A DNA stretch of 64,000 bases from Pedobacter psychrodurus (lineage in GTDB: Bacteria > Bacteroidota > Bacteroidia > Sphingobacteriales > Sphingobacteriaceae): contig NZ_SJSO01000006.1 in NCBI RefSeq assembly GCF_004331735.1, positions 310,001 to 374,000 on the forward strand, given 5' to 3'. The notes beneath the pieces are model-generated. The model did not search any database. It was not told the DNA's origin and saw only the letters and a program-made list of their open reading frames with translations. The translations under genes were made by a program, and so were the position numbers. Below are positions 25,510 to 34,914 of this stretch, piece after piece (within the stretch, counting starts at the first letter, position 1; each line of letters begins with the position of its first letter).

Positions 25510-26355
25510 ATGTCTACAGTACAAATTACTGCCGCTGATGTAAATAAACTACGCCAACAAACTGGTGCTGGTATGATGGATTGCAAAAAAGCTTTAGTTG
25601 AAGCTAATGGCGATTTCGAAGCTGCTGTTGATTTATTGCGCAAAAAAGGTCAAAAAGTATCTGCCGCTCGTTCTGGTAATGCGACTTCTGAAGGTCTGGT
25701 ATCAATCAATGTTTCAGCGGATGGCACAAATGGTAAATTACTTGCTTTAGCTTGTGAAACTGAGCCGGTTTCTAAAGTTGAAGATTTCCGTAATTTAGCT
25801 CAGGCCGTTTTAGCTGCAGCAGTTGCCAACAATCCTGCTTCTACTGAAGAATTATCAGCGATTACTTTGGAAGATGGACGTACAGTTGCCGAAACCATAA
25901 CTGAACTAACCGGTAAAATCGGAGAGAAAATCGTTATTCAAGAATACGCAAATATATCTGGCGAAAAAATCGTTTCTTATATCCATTCTAATGGTAAAAT
26001 GGGTGTTTTAGTGGTATTTGAAGGTACTAATGGCGTAGATATTACTGAAGCTGGTAAAGATGTTGCTATGCAAATTGCTGCAATGAACCCAGTTGCTGTT
26101 GATAAAGACGGTGTTGATCCTGCTACTATTGAACGTGAAATCGAGATTGCTAAAGACGTTATCCGTCAAGAAGGCAAACCAGAAGAAATGGTTGAGAAAA
26201 TTGCTGCTGGTAAATTGAATAAATTCTACAAAGACAGTACTTTATTAAACCAGGAGTTTGTTAAAGATAGCTCTATGGATGTGCGTAAATTTTTAGATAA
26301 CACTTCTAAAGGTTTAACAGTATCTGCTTTCAAACGTGTACAATTAGGTGCATAA
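25510..26355 (+). CDS. tsf: Elongation factor Ts
   Basis: Guanine-nucleotide exchange factor for EF-Tu. The 281-residue protein opens with the UBA-like segment ITAADVNKLRQQTGAGMMDCKKALVEANGDFEAAVDLLRKKG and has the family's core signature ACETEPVSKVEDF, corresponding to the usual CETDFV. The C-terminal half contains GKMGVLVVFEG, DVAMQIAAMNP and the EF-Tu-contacting coiled region with KLNKFYKDSTLLNQ. It is followed by a strong terminator. Confidence 0.98.
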   Translation: MSTVQITAADVNKLRQQTGAGMMDCKKALVEANGDFEAAVDLLRKKGQKVSAARSGNATSEGLVSINVSADGTNGKLLALACETEPVSKVEDFRNLAQAVLAAAVANNPASTEELSAITLEDGRTVAETITELTGKIGEKIVIQEYANISGEKIVSYIHSNGKMGVLVVFEGTNGVDITEAGKDVAMQIAAMNPVAVDKDGVDPATIEREIEIAKDVIRQEGKPEEMVEKIAAGKLNKFYKDSTLLNQEFVKDSSMDVRKFLDNTSKGLTVSAFKRVQLGA

Positions 26356-26372
26356 GCATTTATAAATGATAT

Positions 26373-26406
26373 AAAAAAAGTCCCGATGAAAATCGGGACT
26401 TTTTTC
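26373..26406 (+). terminator. Rho-independent terminator of tsf
   Basis: GTCCCGAT (26380-26387), GAAA loop, ATCGGGAC (26392-26399), with a perfect A run before and T run after. It closes the ribosomal-protein/tsf unit. Confidence 0.93.
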
Positions 26407-26450
26407 GTTATATATTTTTAGATAAAGAGTTTGTATTCTAATAATATAAT

Positions 26451-26690
26451 TGTCATCCCGAGGGATAATTTATTTTATAAAAATCAATACGAATGACAGG
26501 GGATTTTAATAAATTAAATATATTGCGTGGAATCGTCATTCCCAACTTGATTGGGAATCGTAATGCAATAAGCTTTAAGATTCCCGCCTGCGCGGGAATG
26601 ACGATCATTCTATTGGAGTTTGTCAATGGTAGCTTGTCGAAGGACTAAGTTAAATACACTTTTAGGTGTTTCGACAGGCTCAACATGACA
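26451..26690. repeat. Gene-free spacer filled with nested palindromic repeats
   Basis: Outer arms ATCGTCATTCCC (26532-26543) and GGGAATGACGAT (26594-26605) enclose two complete hairpins: TTCCCAA/TTGGGAA (26539-26557) and ATTCCCGC/GCGGGAAT (26580-26599). A GTCATCCCGAGG fragment lies before them (26452), and TTCGACAGGCTCA (26670-26682), identical to an arm of the repeat after tex, lies after them. No coding frame is supported. Confidence 0.7.
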
Positions 26691-26729
26691 AAATTTGAGG
26701 AGAAATTGTTTTATGATACAGCCCCTGCT

Positions 26730-27935
26730 CTATTTTCTAAATGCAGTATAAGCACCAACTTCCTTACCCGAATCATCAAGCATACTCGCTACCAGTTTAT
26801 TTCTATCTGCTTTTATCTTGGTAATTGTTCTAGTACCTGTCCTCGGGCCACCGCCAATAATTAAAGGGTAATGGTTTAGCGCTTTATCAGGCTGGTGTAC
26901 CATGTACTTATGGGTATGGCCACTTAAAACTAAATCTACTTTACCCTGATTCAACAATGGTTCGAATAGCTCAGTGCAATGTTTTGGGCCGTGTGCATCG
27001 CCAGAAAAGCGTGGTGGAATATGCATCAATACAACTCTAAATGGTGCTTTTTTAAATTCCTTTGAATTTATTTCTGTTTTAAGCCATTCAGCCTGTTGAA
27101 CTCTATAATCGTCGAAATCTACAATACCTGCGTACACAGGATGTGCATCTTCTTTATCTTCACCAGTATCTAAAATTACAAAGCGCACAGGTCCTAAGGT
27201 AAAAGCAGCATGGCCAACATGCATATAATATTGTGGAAATTCGCGGGCAAATTTACCACGCGTTTCGTGATTTCCCCTTACGTAGATAAAAGGTGTATGC
27301 TTTGCAAAATTATCTACACAGGGTTGAAGCATATGTTCTATAATCTGTTTCTCATCGGTTTGATAATCGAATATGTCACCATTAAAGAAAATAAAGTCTT
27401 GCTTCTTGTCGGGAACAAGCCCTAACAACTGAGGGATTGATTCTGGGCGATCGTGTGTATCATTCATCATTAAGAACGAAACCTCTTCCTTAGCCAGATC
27501 GGCATTCACAAATTCTTCAACAGCACTGCTTACCGTTACACCATAGGTTAATTTGTAGGGCTGGAAATCTTTAATTTCTTTCGAAACGATTTTATAATAA
27601 TATTTAGTCCCTGGTTTTAAATTTTTGAGCGTTACGGCATTTAACTTACTATTAGCCTGCATTAAACCCAATTCGGCCTGTCCATATGCTTTTTGGCTCA
27701 ACTGATCGGCCTGTTCGCCAAATTCTACCCAACCTGCAGCATTTTTACTGGTTAGCCAAAGAATAGTCATCGAGTTATTAAAGTTGGTTTGTAAATAAGG
27801 TCCAACTGCTATTTTAAATTCATCTTCCCTAAGGGGTACGCTTGCAATGGCAGCAGATGGTGCTACTAAGGTAGCAGCGCTTAAAGTTAGCCCGGCCTTT
27901 AAAAAACTTCTTCTATTTGGCTGATTTTCATTCAT
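26730..27935 (-). CDS. Exported metallophosphoesterase with N-terminal Fn3-like domain
   Basis: A 401-residue exported protein resembling purple acid phosphatases. The N-terminus carries a twin-arginine-type signal (RRSFLKAGLTLSAATLVAPSAAIA), then a fibronectin/PapD-like domain (YLQTNFNNSMTILWLTSKNAAGWVEFG...LKPGTKYYYKIVS), then the phosphoesterase core: MMNDTHDR, FFNGDIFDY, YVRGNHETRG, VVLMHIPPRF and LVLSGHTHKYMVH, which supply the usual metal ligands. ATG 27935 is used because the longer frame puts a non-signal segment before the twin arginines. Two tatA genes occur at the right end of the window. Substrate unknown. Confidence 0.9.
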   Translation of the reverse strand: MNENQPNRRSFLKAGLTLSAATLVAPSAAIASVPLREDEFKIAVGPYLQTNFNNSMTILWLTSKNAAGWVEFGEQADQLSQKAYGQAELGLMQANSKLNAVTLKNLKPGTKYYYKIVSKEIKDFQPYKLTYGVTVSSAVEEFVNADLAKEEVSFLMMNDTHDRPESIPQLLGLVPDKKQDFIFFNGDIFDYQTDEKQIIEHMLQPCVDNFAKHTPFIYVRGNHETRGKFAREFPQYYMHVGHAAFTLGPVRFVILDTGEDKEDAHPVYAGIVDFDDYRVQQAEWLKTEINSKEFKKAPFRVVLMHIPPRFSGDAHGPKHCTELFEPLLNQGKVDLVLSGHTHKYMVHQPDKALNHYPLIIGGGPRTGTRTITKIKADRNKLVASMLDDSGKEVGAYTAFRK

Positions 27936-27959
27936 TTGGTCAAGATTTATCTTATTAAT

Positions 27960-27988
27960 CAAATATATAGCTACAATATTTAACTTTG
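27960..27988. promoter_or_regulatory. Divergent -7 elements between the phosphoesterase gene and nagA
   Basis: TAACTTTG at 27981-27988 (plus strand) would start nagA RNA near 27995. TATATTTG on the minus strand (27967-27960) would start the phosphoesterase RNA near 27953. Neither has a clear TTTG at the -33 position, so the call is tentative. Confidence 0.45.
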
Positions 27989-28022
27989 ACCGTGTAAGAT
28001 TAAATTTACTCAAACGTTTGAT

Positions 28023-29114
28023 ATGTCAAAAGTAATCAACAATACATCCTACTTTCAGGATAACGATATAAAGAGAAACCAAGATATTTTAATTGAAGGC
28101 GCTACAATCTCTATCATTAACCCTTCTGATAATAAAGAAACGAGTCAATCACTAACTGTTCCAGGATTTATTGATCTACAGATTTATGGCTCGGGAGGCA
28201 GGTTGTTCTCAGCTGATCCAACTGTCGAATCATTGACTATAATGGAAGATGATCTGCTAAAAAAAGGAACTACAGGCTTTTTAGCTTGTATGGCTACAAA
28301 TTCTCCAGAAGTTTTTGATGAATGTATCAAAGCGGCTAAAGAACATCGATCATCTGCAAAAAATTGCTTAGGATTACACTTGGAGGGGCCATTTTTGAAT
28401 CCAAAACGTTTAGGTGCCCATGTACCTTCATTTGTACGGAAGGCCACGTTGGATGAAATTAAGAAACTCATTGATTTTGGGGATGGTGTAATTAAAATGA
28501 TGACCATAGCGCCAGAAATCCAAGATGATGAAGTAATACAGTACTTAATAGACCATGGCGTAGTAGTTTCATTAGGGCACAGTAACGCAACCTTTGATGA
28601 GGCAACGGCTGCTTATAACAAAGGCATCCAAACCACCACCCACCTCTTTAATGCTATGAGCCCCATCCACCATCGTGAGCCTGGAATACCAACAGCTGTC
28701 TTTAATCATGATAAGGCTATGGCCAGCATTATCGCCGATGGGCAGCATGTAAACTTCGAAGTGCTCAAATTTGCACAGAAACTTTTAAAAGAACGTTTAT
28801 TCTTAATTACTGATGCGGTTAACGCTTGTTCTACCGGCCCATATCAGCATGTTGAAAAAGGGAATAAATACGTTATGCCCGATGGTACGCTTTCTGGCTC
28901 ATCAATAACCATGTTACAAGCCATTAAAAACTGTGTAACACATTGCGGTATCAGTTTAAATGATGCAATTAAAATGGGAACACTTTACCCTGCCCAATTG
29001 ATTGGAATAGAAAATCTTACTGCAACAATAGAAACAGGGCAACAGGCAAATTTATTGGTACTTGATGATGAACTGAATTTAAAAGAGGTAATCTTTAAAG
29101 GAGAAACGATATAA
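28023..29114 (+). CDS. nagA: N-acetylglucosamine-6-phosphate deacetylase
   Basis: Removes acetate from GlcNAc-6-phosphate, a step in amino-sugar catabolism and cell-wall recycling. The 363-residue amidohydrolase shows GLHLEGPFLNPKRLGAH (metal-binding Glu), SLGHSNATFDEA, THLFNAMSPIHHREPG and LITDAVNACS with the catalytic Asp. Start codon ATG 28023. A GH3 enzyme of NagZ type is encoded in the same window at 1729-3429, but not in the same operon. The phosphodiesterase gene follows after 10 bases in the same direction. Confidence 0.92.
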   Translation: MSKVINNTSYFQDNDIKRNQDILIEGATISIINPSDNKETSQSLTVPGFIDLQIYGSGGRLFSADPTVESLTIMEDDLLKKGTTGFLACMATNSPEVFDECIKAAKEHRSSAKNCLGLHLEGPFLNPKRLGAHVPSFVRKATLDEIKKLIDFGDGVIKMMTIAPEIQDDEVIQYLIDHGVVVSLGHSNATFDEATAAYNKGIQTTTHLFNAMSPIHHREPGIPTAVFNHDKAMASIIADGQHVNFEVLKFAQKLLKERLFLITDAVNACSTGPYQHVEKGNKYVMPDGTLSGSSITMLQAIKNCVTHCGISLNDAIKMGTLYPAQLIGIENLTATIETGQQANLLVLDDELNLKEVIFKGETI

Positions 29115-29124
29115 TCAATCCAAC

Positions 29125-30087
29125 ATGTTTAAAAAAATCCTTTCAGCGCTAATATTCTTATCTGTTCATACCAGTAATTCCTGGGGGCAAGAAATAAGTA
29201 CGGCTTTTACAATAATACCACTTGGGGTAAAAGGCGGTGATGATGAGAGCAATTTATCATCGTACATGATTGCCACAAAGGGCAGCGAAAAATACGTTTG
29301 TCTTGATGCAGGTACCATAAATGCAGGGATCCAAAAGGCCATTGTACATAAATCGCTAAAAGGAATAAGTGAAGAAATTCAGCGCAAACAGATTAAGGGA
29401 TATTTGATCTCACATGCACATTTAGATCATATAGCGGGCTTGATTATCAATTCGCCAGCCGATACATCAAAAAACATTTACGGGTTACCTTCGGTGCTAA
29501 ATATCTTAAGGGATAAATATTTTACCTGGGATGCCTGGGCCAATTTTGCAAATGAAGGAGAAAAACCACAATTAAAAAAATATACCTACTCACCATTACT
29601 TGAAGGTAATACTTATCCGGTTGATGGAACCGAAATGAAAGTAAGGGCTTTTGAGCTAAGTCATGGCAACCCTTATAAAAGTACTGCATTTTTGGTCGGC
29701 CATCATGATAGTTATGTATTATACCTGGGAGATACCGGTGCAGATGAAATTGAAAAATCGGATAAACTCGCAAATCTGTGGCAAACGATATCACCAATTA
29801 TTGATGCAGGCCAGCTAAAGGCTATCTTTTTGGAAGTTTCCTTCCCAAATGAGCAACCTGATAAGCAATTATTTGGGCATCTTACGCCAAAGCTTTTTTT
29901 TAGTGAATTGTCGAAGCTCGAAAGTTTAACCAACGAAAAAGCTTTCAAGAAAGTTTCTTTTATTGTAACCCATATTAAACCTCCTCATCAAATTGCCGAA
30001 AAAGTTAAACAACAATTGATTTCGGGAAATTCGAAAGGCGTAAAATTGATCTTTCCTGAGCAGGGTAAGCGCTTAACAATTAATTAA
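29125..30087 (+). CDS. Exported class II cyclic-nucleotide phosphodiesterase (CpdP-like)
   Basis: A 320-residue metallo-beta-lactamase-fold enzyme related to class II 3',5'-cyclic-nucleotide phosphodiesterases. A signal peptide (MFKKILSALIFLSVHTSNSWGQ) suggests export to the periplasm. The metal motif is SHAHLDHIAGL, followed by YLGDTGADE and IFLEVSFPNEQPDKQLFGHLTP, the latter typical of the class II family. Co-directional with nagA (10-base gap). Whether it acts on cAMP, cGMP or other phosphodiesters outside the cytoplasm is not known. Confidence 0.87.
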   Translation: MFKKILSALIFLSVHTSNSWGQEISTAFTIIPLGVKGGDDESNLSSYMIATKGSEKYVCLDAGTINAGIQKAIVHKSLKGISEEIQRKQIKGYLISHAHLDHIAGLIINSPADTSKNIYGLPSVLNILRDKYFTWDAWANFANEGEKPQLKKYTYSPLLEGNTYPVDGTEMKVRAFELSHGNPYKSTAFLVGHHDSYVLYLGDTGADEIEKSDKLANLWQTISPIIDAGQLKAIFLEVSFPNEQPDKQLFGHLTPKLFFSELSKLESLTNEKAFKKVSFIVTHIKPPHQIAEKVKQQLISGNSKGVKLIFPEQGKRLTIN

Positions 30088-30142
30088 TTTAAATAAAACA
30101 TTAGCAGTATTACGTCAGTGTATTTTTGTTGAAAAATTACTG

Positions 30143-33100
30143 ATGAAAAAACTCATACTATTATTAACACTTGTATTTGCCCTAACCATTTACGGTTTTG
30201 CACAAGGTGTTACAACTGCATCATTTATTGGTACAGTTAAAGATCAGAAAGGGGTAATACCCGGTGCAACAGTTACTGCTGTGCACATTCCTTCAGGCAC
30301 AAAATATTCAACAATTACCAGGGCTGATGGTAGGTACAACTTACCGAACGTACGTGTAGGTGGGCCATATACCGTTAAAATAAGCTATATTGGCTACAAC
30401 GAACTGGTTAAAGAAAACCTAAGTACTACCATTGGAGAAGATTTAAGGGTTGATGCTTCGTTAACAGAAACATCGCAAAACTTAGCTGATGTTGTGGTAA
30501 AGGGAACGCAGGATAAAGTGATCAATTCATCCAGAACCGGAGCGCGGGAAACCATTACCAGGCAGCAGATTGATAATTTGCCGACAATTAGCCGTTCATT
30601 ATCCGATTTTACCAAATTAACCCCATCAGCAAATTCGACAACCGTTGGCGGTTTAAGTTTTGGTGGCAGAAGCGGTTCTTATAATAACCTAACCGTTGAT
30701 GGTGCCTTGTTCAACAACTCATTTGGATTATCTGGAAGTTTAGGCGGACAGGCAAATTCTCAACCGATATCACTAGATGCGATTGAACAGATTCAGGTAG
30801 ATATTGCACCATATGATGTTCGCCAAGGCTCTTTTACCGGAGCAGGGATCAATACCATTGTAAAATCTGGAACAAATAATTTTAAGGGATCGGCTTATTA
30901 CTATACAAGAGGAACCAACTTAACTGGTTATTCTGCAGGAGTTACTAAAATACCGGTAGTGGATTTTGATTATAACCAACGTGGTTTAAATATTGGCGGG
31001 CCTATTATAAAAGATAAATTATTTTTCTTCGTTTCTGGCGAACAAGAACGGATCAGCACACCCGCTACTTCATTCATAGCATCACGACCAGGTTTATCAG
31101 GAGCCAATGTTTCGGGTGCAGATGCGGCTACGTTAGATAAATTATCCAATTATTTAATGAGCAAATATAATTACAGCACTGGCCCGTACGAGAATTACCC
31201 TTACAAAACACAGAGTGATAAAATAACTGCTAAAATAGATTGGAACATCAATGCCAATAATACTTTAAGCGCAAAGTATTTCTATTTAAAATCTAACAGG
31301 CAGGTTGTAGCCAGCGGATCGGGTATTCCTGCAGGCTTAAATGGTAGCCGCTCACCTTCCTCAACCTCTATGCCTTACTTTGGATCCAGTTATACCATCA
31401 ACAACAATTTTAATATCGGCATAGTGGAGTTAAACACCAGGATTGGTAATAGTATGTCGAATAAATTGACTCTTGGCTATTCTGCACTGAGAGATTTCCG
31501 AGCTTCTAATGGTTCAGAGTTACCAATGGTTGATATTGGCAACGGAAACGGAGGCATTTTAACCAGTTTCGGATACGAGGTTTTTACGGCAAACAACTTG
31601 TTAAACTCCGATATTTACCAGTTTTCTGATGATTTCTCCATCTATGCAGGTAAACATGAAATCACCATTGGAACCAGTAACCAGTTAAATAAATTTTTAA
31701 ATGGTTTTGCGCCAAATTATAATGGCCTATATTATTTTAGAACTGCCGATGATTTTATGAATAATGCACCTGCTGTAAGTTATTCTTACCGTAATTCTGC
31801 ATTGGCAGATGGTGCTTTCCCTTTCGCAAAAATGTCGTCTTATAACCTGAGTTTATATGCACAAGACAAGTATCAGGTTAGCGACAACTTTAAATTAACT
31901 TATGGTATACGGGCAGATTATACTTATTTCCCTACTAAATTAGATCCGAACCCAAATTTGGCTGCATTAACCTTTCAAAATGGGTTACAGGTAGACATCT
32001 CTAAATTTCCAAACAAAAAATTGTTATTCTCGCCACGTGTCGGTTTTAATTACGATGTTTTTGGTGACAAAACCACGCAGTTACGTGGTGGAACGGGAAT
32101 TTTCACCGGTCAGGTTCCATATGTTTGGATCTCCAACCAGGCTTCAAATACGGGCACATTATTCAGCTCTAATACCATTTCTACCGTCGGAGATCCTCGG
32201 TTAATCTTCAATCCAAATGTAAATGCAAACCGTCCGGCGGCAGGTACTGTGAGTGCTAATACCGCTTATGAGGTAGATGCAACCTCGAAAAATTTCAAGT
32301 ATCCTCAAATCTGGAGAACAAATGTTGCTGTTGATCAAAAATTACCGATGGGTATTATTGCAACTTTAGAAGCCTCTTATACCAAAGACATTAACGCCGT
32401 AAATTTCTCAAATGCAGCATTGCCCAACAATTCAACAGGCTTAATTACGCTTCCAGGAATTGAAGGTCAGCAACGTTATACCGCAAAATCTACACAGACA
32501 GGTACAACAGCGGCAAACCCTTCTATATCGCCGTTTATTTATATGCAGAATACCAAAAAAGGCTATTCCTACTTCATTACAGGTCAATTGCAAAAATCTT
32601 TTTTAAACGGATTTAATGCAAGCGCTGCTTACACTTACAGCCAATCGCGATCAGTTAACGATGGTGGCTCAACAGCAAGTTCAATCTGGTCGCAAAGAGC
32701 CATCATGGGCGATGCAAACTCAGATGTTTTAGCCAACACTAATTTTATTCAGCCAAATCGGGTTATTGCCTCATTAAGCTACAAAAAGGAATATTTTAAA
32801 CATGCAGCAACCACAATTGGTTTAATTTTCGAATCGGCCAACAATGGTGCATTTAGTTATGTTTCATCGGGCGACATCAATAATGACGGTGGTGCAAATG
32901 ACCTGCTTTACATCCCACAAAATCAAGGTGATATTACTTTGGTCTCTGATTTTGTAGGCGATACCCGTACACCAGCACAGATCTGGAATCAGCTAAATGC
33001 CTACATTAGCCAAGATAGTTACCTGAGCAAACACAGAGGTGAATTTGCAAAAAGAAATGGCGCAATTATGTCTTATTTCAAAAGGGCCGATCTTCACATC

Positions 33101-33412
33101 GCACAGGATTTCTTTGTTGGTGCGAAAGGAAAAAGAAACACCCTTCAATTCACATTGGATATTATCAACTTAGGTAATATGCTAAACAGTGATTGGGGAC
33201 TGTATCAAACGCCAAACATCCCGTTATCGACCTATAACACCGCTGTATTATTGGCGTATAAAGGTTTAGATCCTGTATCAGGAAAACCTACTTATTCTTT
33301 CCCATACCAGGATAAAGCTAATTTAACTCCATATACTACAACTTTTAAAAACATTACCGATCAGATATCCCGTTGGCAGGCACAATTTGGTATTCGCTAC
33401 ATTTTTAACTAA
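30143..33412 (+). CDS. TonB-dependent receptor, Oar-like with carboxypeptidase regulatory domain
   Basis: A 1089-residue outer-membrane protein. Signal peptide MKKLILLLTLVFALTIYGFAQ, then a CarboxypepD_reg-like domain (SFIGTVKDQKGVIPGATVTAVH...ADGRYNLPNVRVGGPYTVKISYIGY), a plug (RQQIDNLPTISRSLSDFTKLTPSAN), and a long beta-barrel ending in an aromatic strand (ISRWQAQFGIRYIFN). The layout is that of Oar-type receptors, whose ligands are proteins, peptides or glycans exported or imported across the outer membrane. There is no SusD partner next to it. TATTTTTG at 30121-30128 resembles a -7 element. Ligand not predictable. Confidence 0.9.
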   Translation: MKKLILLLTLVFALTIYGFAQGVTTASFIGTVKDQKGVIPGATVTAVHIPSGTKYSTITRADGRYNLPNVRVGGPYTVKISYIGYNELVKENLSTTIGEDLRVDASLTETSQNLADVVVKGTQDKVINSSRTGARETITRQQIDNLPTISRSLSDFTKLTPSANSTTVGGLSFGGRSGSYNNLTVDGALFNNSFGLSGSLGGQANSQPISLDAIEQIQVDIAPYDVRQGSFTGAGINTIVKSGTNNFKGSAYYYTRGTNLTGYSAGVTKIPVVDFDYNQRGLNIGGPIIKDKLFFFVSGEQERISTPATSFIASRPGLSGANVSGADAATLDKLSNYLMSKYNYSTGPYENYPYKTQSDKITAKIDWNINANNTLSAKYFYLKSNRQVVASGSGIPAGLNGSRSPSSTSMPYFGSSYTINNNFNIGIVELNTRIGNSMSNKLTLGYSALRDFRASNGSELPMVDIGNGNGGILTSFGYEVFTANNLLNSDIYQFSDDFSIYAGKHEITIGTSNQLNKFLNGFAPNYNGLYYFRTADDFMNNAPAVSYSYRNSALADGAFPFAKMSSYNLSLYAQDKYQVSDNFKLTYGIRADYTYFPTKLDPNPNLAALTFQNGLQVDISKFPNKKLLFSPRVGFNYDVFGDKTTQLRGGTGIFTGQVPYVWISNQASNTGTLFSSNTISTVGDPRLIFNPNVNANRPAAGTVSANTAYEVDATSKNFKYPQIWRTNVAVDQKLPMGIIATLEASYTKDINAVNFSNAALPNNSTGLITLPGIEGQQRYTAKSTQTGTTAANPSISPFIYMQNTKKGYSYFITGQLQKSFLNGFNASAAYTYSQSRSVNDGGSTASSIWSQRAIMGDANSDVLANTNFIQPNRVIASLSYKKEYFKHAATTIGLIFESANNGAFSYVSSGDINNDGGANDLLYIPQNQGDITLVSDFVGDTRTPAQIWNQLNAYISQDSYLSKHRGEFAKRNGAIMSYFKRADLHIAQDFFVGAKGKRNTLQFTLDIINLGNMLNSDWGLYQTPNIPLSTYNTAVLLAYKGLDPVSGKPTYSFPYQDKANLTPYTTTFKNITDQISRWQAQFGIRYIFN

Positions 33413-33432
33413 ACGTACATCCTTCGGTCAAT

Positions 33433-33462
33433 AAGAAAAGCTCCTTGATGGGGCTTTTCTTG
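33433..33462. terminator. Terminator after the TonB-dependent receptor gene
   Basis: Arms 33433-33443 and 33450-33462 (AAGAAAAGCTCC and GGGGCTTTTCTT, one T-G pair) around TTGAT. T-rich sequence lies inside the right arm rather than after it, so strength is moderate. Confidence 0.65.
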
Positions 33463-33547
33463 TTCTGGAGCAAATCCAATAAACAATTTACATCAATTAT
33501 TAAAAAGCATAGCTAGGTATTAAAAAATTGTTAATATTTTTGAGGTC

Positions 33548-34252
33548 ATGAAATACAAACGCATCCTACTTAAGCTTAGTGGAGAATCGCTAATGGGCGA
33601 CAAACAGTACGGTATTGATAACGAACGCGTTAAACAATATGCTGAAGATATTAAAGCGGTACACGATAAAGGCCTAGAAATCGCAATCGTAATTGGAGGG
33701 GGAAATATTTTTAGGGGCTTAAGTGCCGAAAAAAGTGGGATGGACAGAGCACAGGCCGATTATATGGGCATGTTGGCTACTGTAATCAACTCTATGGCAT
33801 TACAAGATGCTTTAGAAAAAGTTGGCATCAAAACACGTTTGCTTACTGCAATTAAAATGGAGCAGATCTGCGAACCGTTTATCCGCAGAAGAGCTGTTCG
33901 CCATTTAGAAAAAGGCCGTGTGGTTATTTTTGGTGCAGGAACCGGGAACCCGTACTTCACTACCGATTCTGCTGCAGCTTTACGTGCTATCGAAATTAAA
34001 GCTGATGTTGTTTTAAAAGGAACACGCGTGGATGGAATTTACACTGCAGATCCTGAAAAAGATCCATTGGCAACTAAATACGATGAAATTTCTTTCAGAG
34101 AAGTTTACGATAAAGGCCTTAATGTAATGGATATGACTGCCTTTACCCTTTGCGAAGAAAACCAAGTGCCAATTATTGTGTTTGATATGAACAAACATGG
34201 CAATTTCATGAAAATCGCTAATGGCGAACCTATTGGAACGCTGGTTAAATAA
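33548..34252 (+). CDS. pyrH: Uridylate kinase
   Basis: Phosphorylates UMP to UDP. The 234-residue amino-acid-kinase-fold protein has the N-terminal [15 protein letters not shown], the glycine loop [33 protein letters not shown], and the ATP-binding [20 protein letters not shown] followed by [16 protein letters not shown]. It pairs with frr 39 bases downstream, a common bacterial order. Confidence 0.97.
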   Translation: MKYKRILLKLSGESLMGDKQYGIDNERVKQYAEDIKAVHDKGLEIAIVIGGGNIFRGLSAEKSGMDRAQADYMGMLATVINSMALQDALEKVGIKTRLLTAIKMEQICEPFIRRRAVRHLEKGRVVIFGAGTGNPYFTTDSAAALRAIEIKADVVLKGTRVDGIYTADPEKDPLATKYDEISFREVYDKGLNVMDMTAFTLCEENQVPIIVFDMNKHGNFMKIANGEPIGTLVK

Positions 34253-34266
34253 GGAATAAAAATTAT

Positions 34267-34274
34267 TACTTTTG
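34267..34274 (+). promoter_or_regulatory. Possible -7 element before frr
   Basis: TACTTTTG at 34267-34274 matches TAnnTTTG and would start RNA about ten bases before the frr ATG. No TTTG sits at the expected -33 position, so frr may instead be read only from the pyrH transcript. Confidence 0.35.
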
Positions 34275-34291
34275 CAGAAATACACACAATT

Positions 34292-34855
34292 ATGAACGAC
34301 CTCATACAATTACAATTAATGGATGCTCAATCTGCAATGGATAGAGCTATTGATCATTGTGAATCTGAATTAACTAAAATCAGGGCTGGTAAAGCATCAG
34401 CTGGAATGTTGGATGGAATTTATGTTGATTATTATGGCGCATCAACAGCATTAGCACAGGTTTCCAGCATCAATACGCCTGATGCCAGAACAATTGTAAT
34501 CCAACCTTGGGAAAAATCACTTTTAACTGCAATTGAAAAAGCTATTCAAGTAGCTAATATTGGCATCAATCCACAAAATGATGGTATTGTGATTCGCTTG
34601 GTTGTGCCGCCTTTAACAGAAGAGCGTAGAAAAGATTTGGTGAAAAAAGTTAAGGAAGAAGCCGAAAGAGGCCGCATTACCGTTCGTAACATCCGTAAAG
34701 ATGCCAATACCAAAATTCAAAAATTAAAGGGTGAAGGTGTTTCTGATGATGAGATTAAAACAGGTGAAGGCGAAGTGCAAAAATTAACCGATGCTTATAT
34801 CATCAAGGTTGATAAACATGCTGAAGCTAAAGAAAAAGATGTAATGACAGTTTAA
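34292..34855 (+). CDS. frr: Ribosome recycling factor
   Basis: Splits post-termination ribosomes together with EF-G. The 187-residue length is standard. Signature segments: CESELTKIRAGKASAGMLDGIYVDYYGASTALAQVSSINTPDARTIVIQPWEK, LRLVVPPLTEERRKDLVKKVKEEAERGRITVRNIRKDANTKIQKL with its long helical arms. It follows pyrH and ends just before a terminator. Confidence 0.97.
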   Translation: MNDLIQLQLMDAQSAMDRAIDHCESELTKIRAGKASAGMLDGIYVDYYGASTALAQVSSINTPDARTIVIQPWEKSLLTAIEKAIQVANIGINPQNDGIVIRLVVPPLTEERRKDLVKKVKEEAERGRITVRNIRKDANTKIQKLKGEGVSDDEIKTGEGEVQKLTDAYIIKVDKHAEAKEKDVMTV

Positions 34856-34878
34856 TCTGTATAAAATATAATCAGAGC

Positions 34879-34908
34879 GGGAATAGACTTAAATCTATTC
34901 CCTTTTTT
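34879..34908 (+). terminator. Rho-independent terminator of frr
   Basis: GGGAATAGA (34879-34887) and TCTATTCCC (34894-34902) are perfect complements, followed by six T. It separates frr from the convergent LacI gene. Confidence 0.93.
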
Positions 34909-34914
34909 ATTGCC

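Noticed and set aside
33535..33542. TATTTTTG as promoter of pyrH
   Set aside because: It ends six bases before the ATG and has no matching TTTG upstream, so it would give a leaderless or truncated message; not supported.
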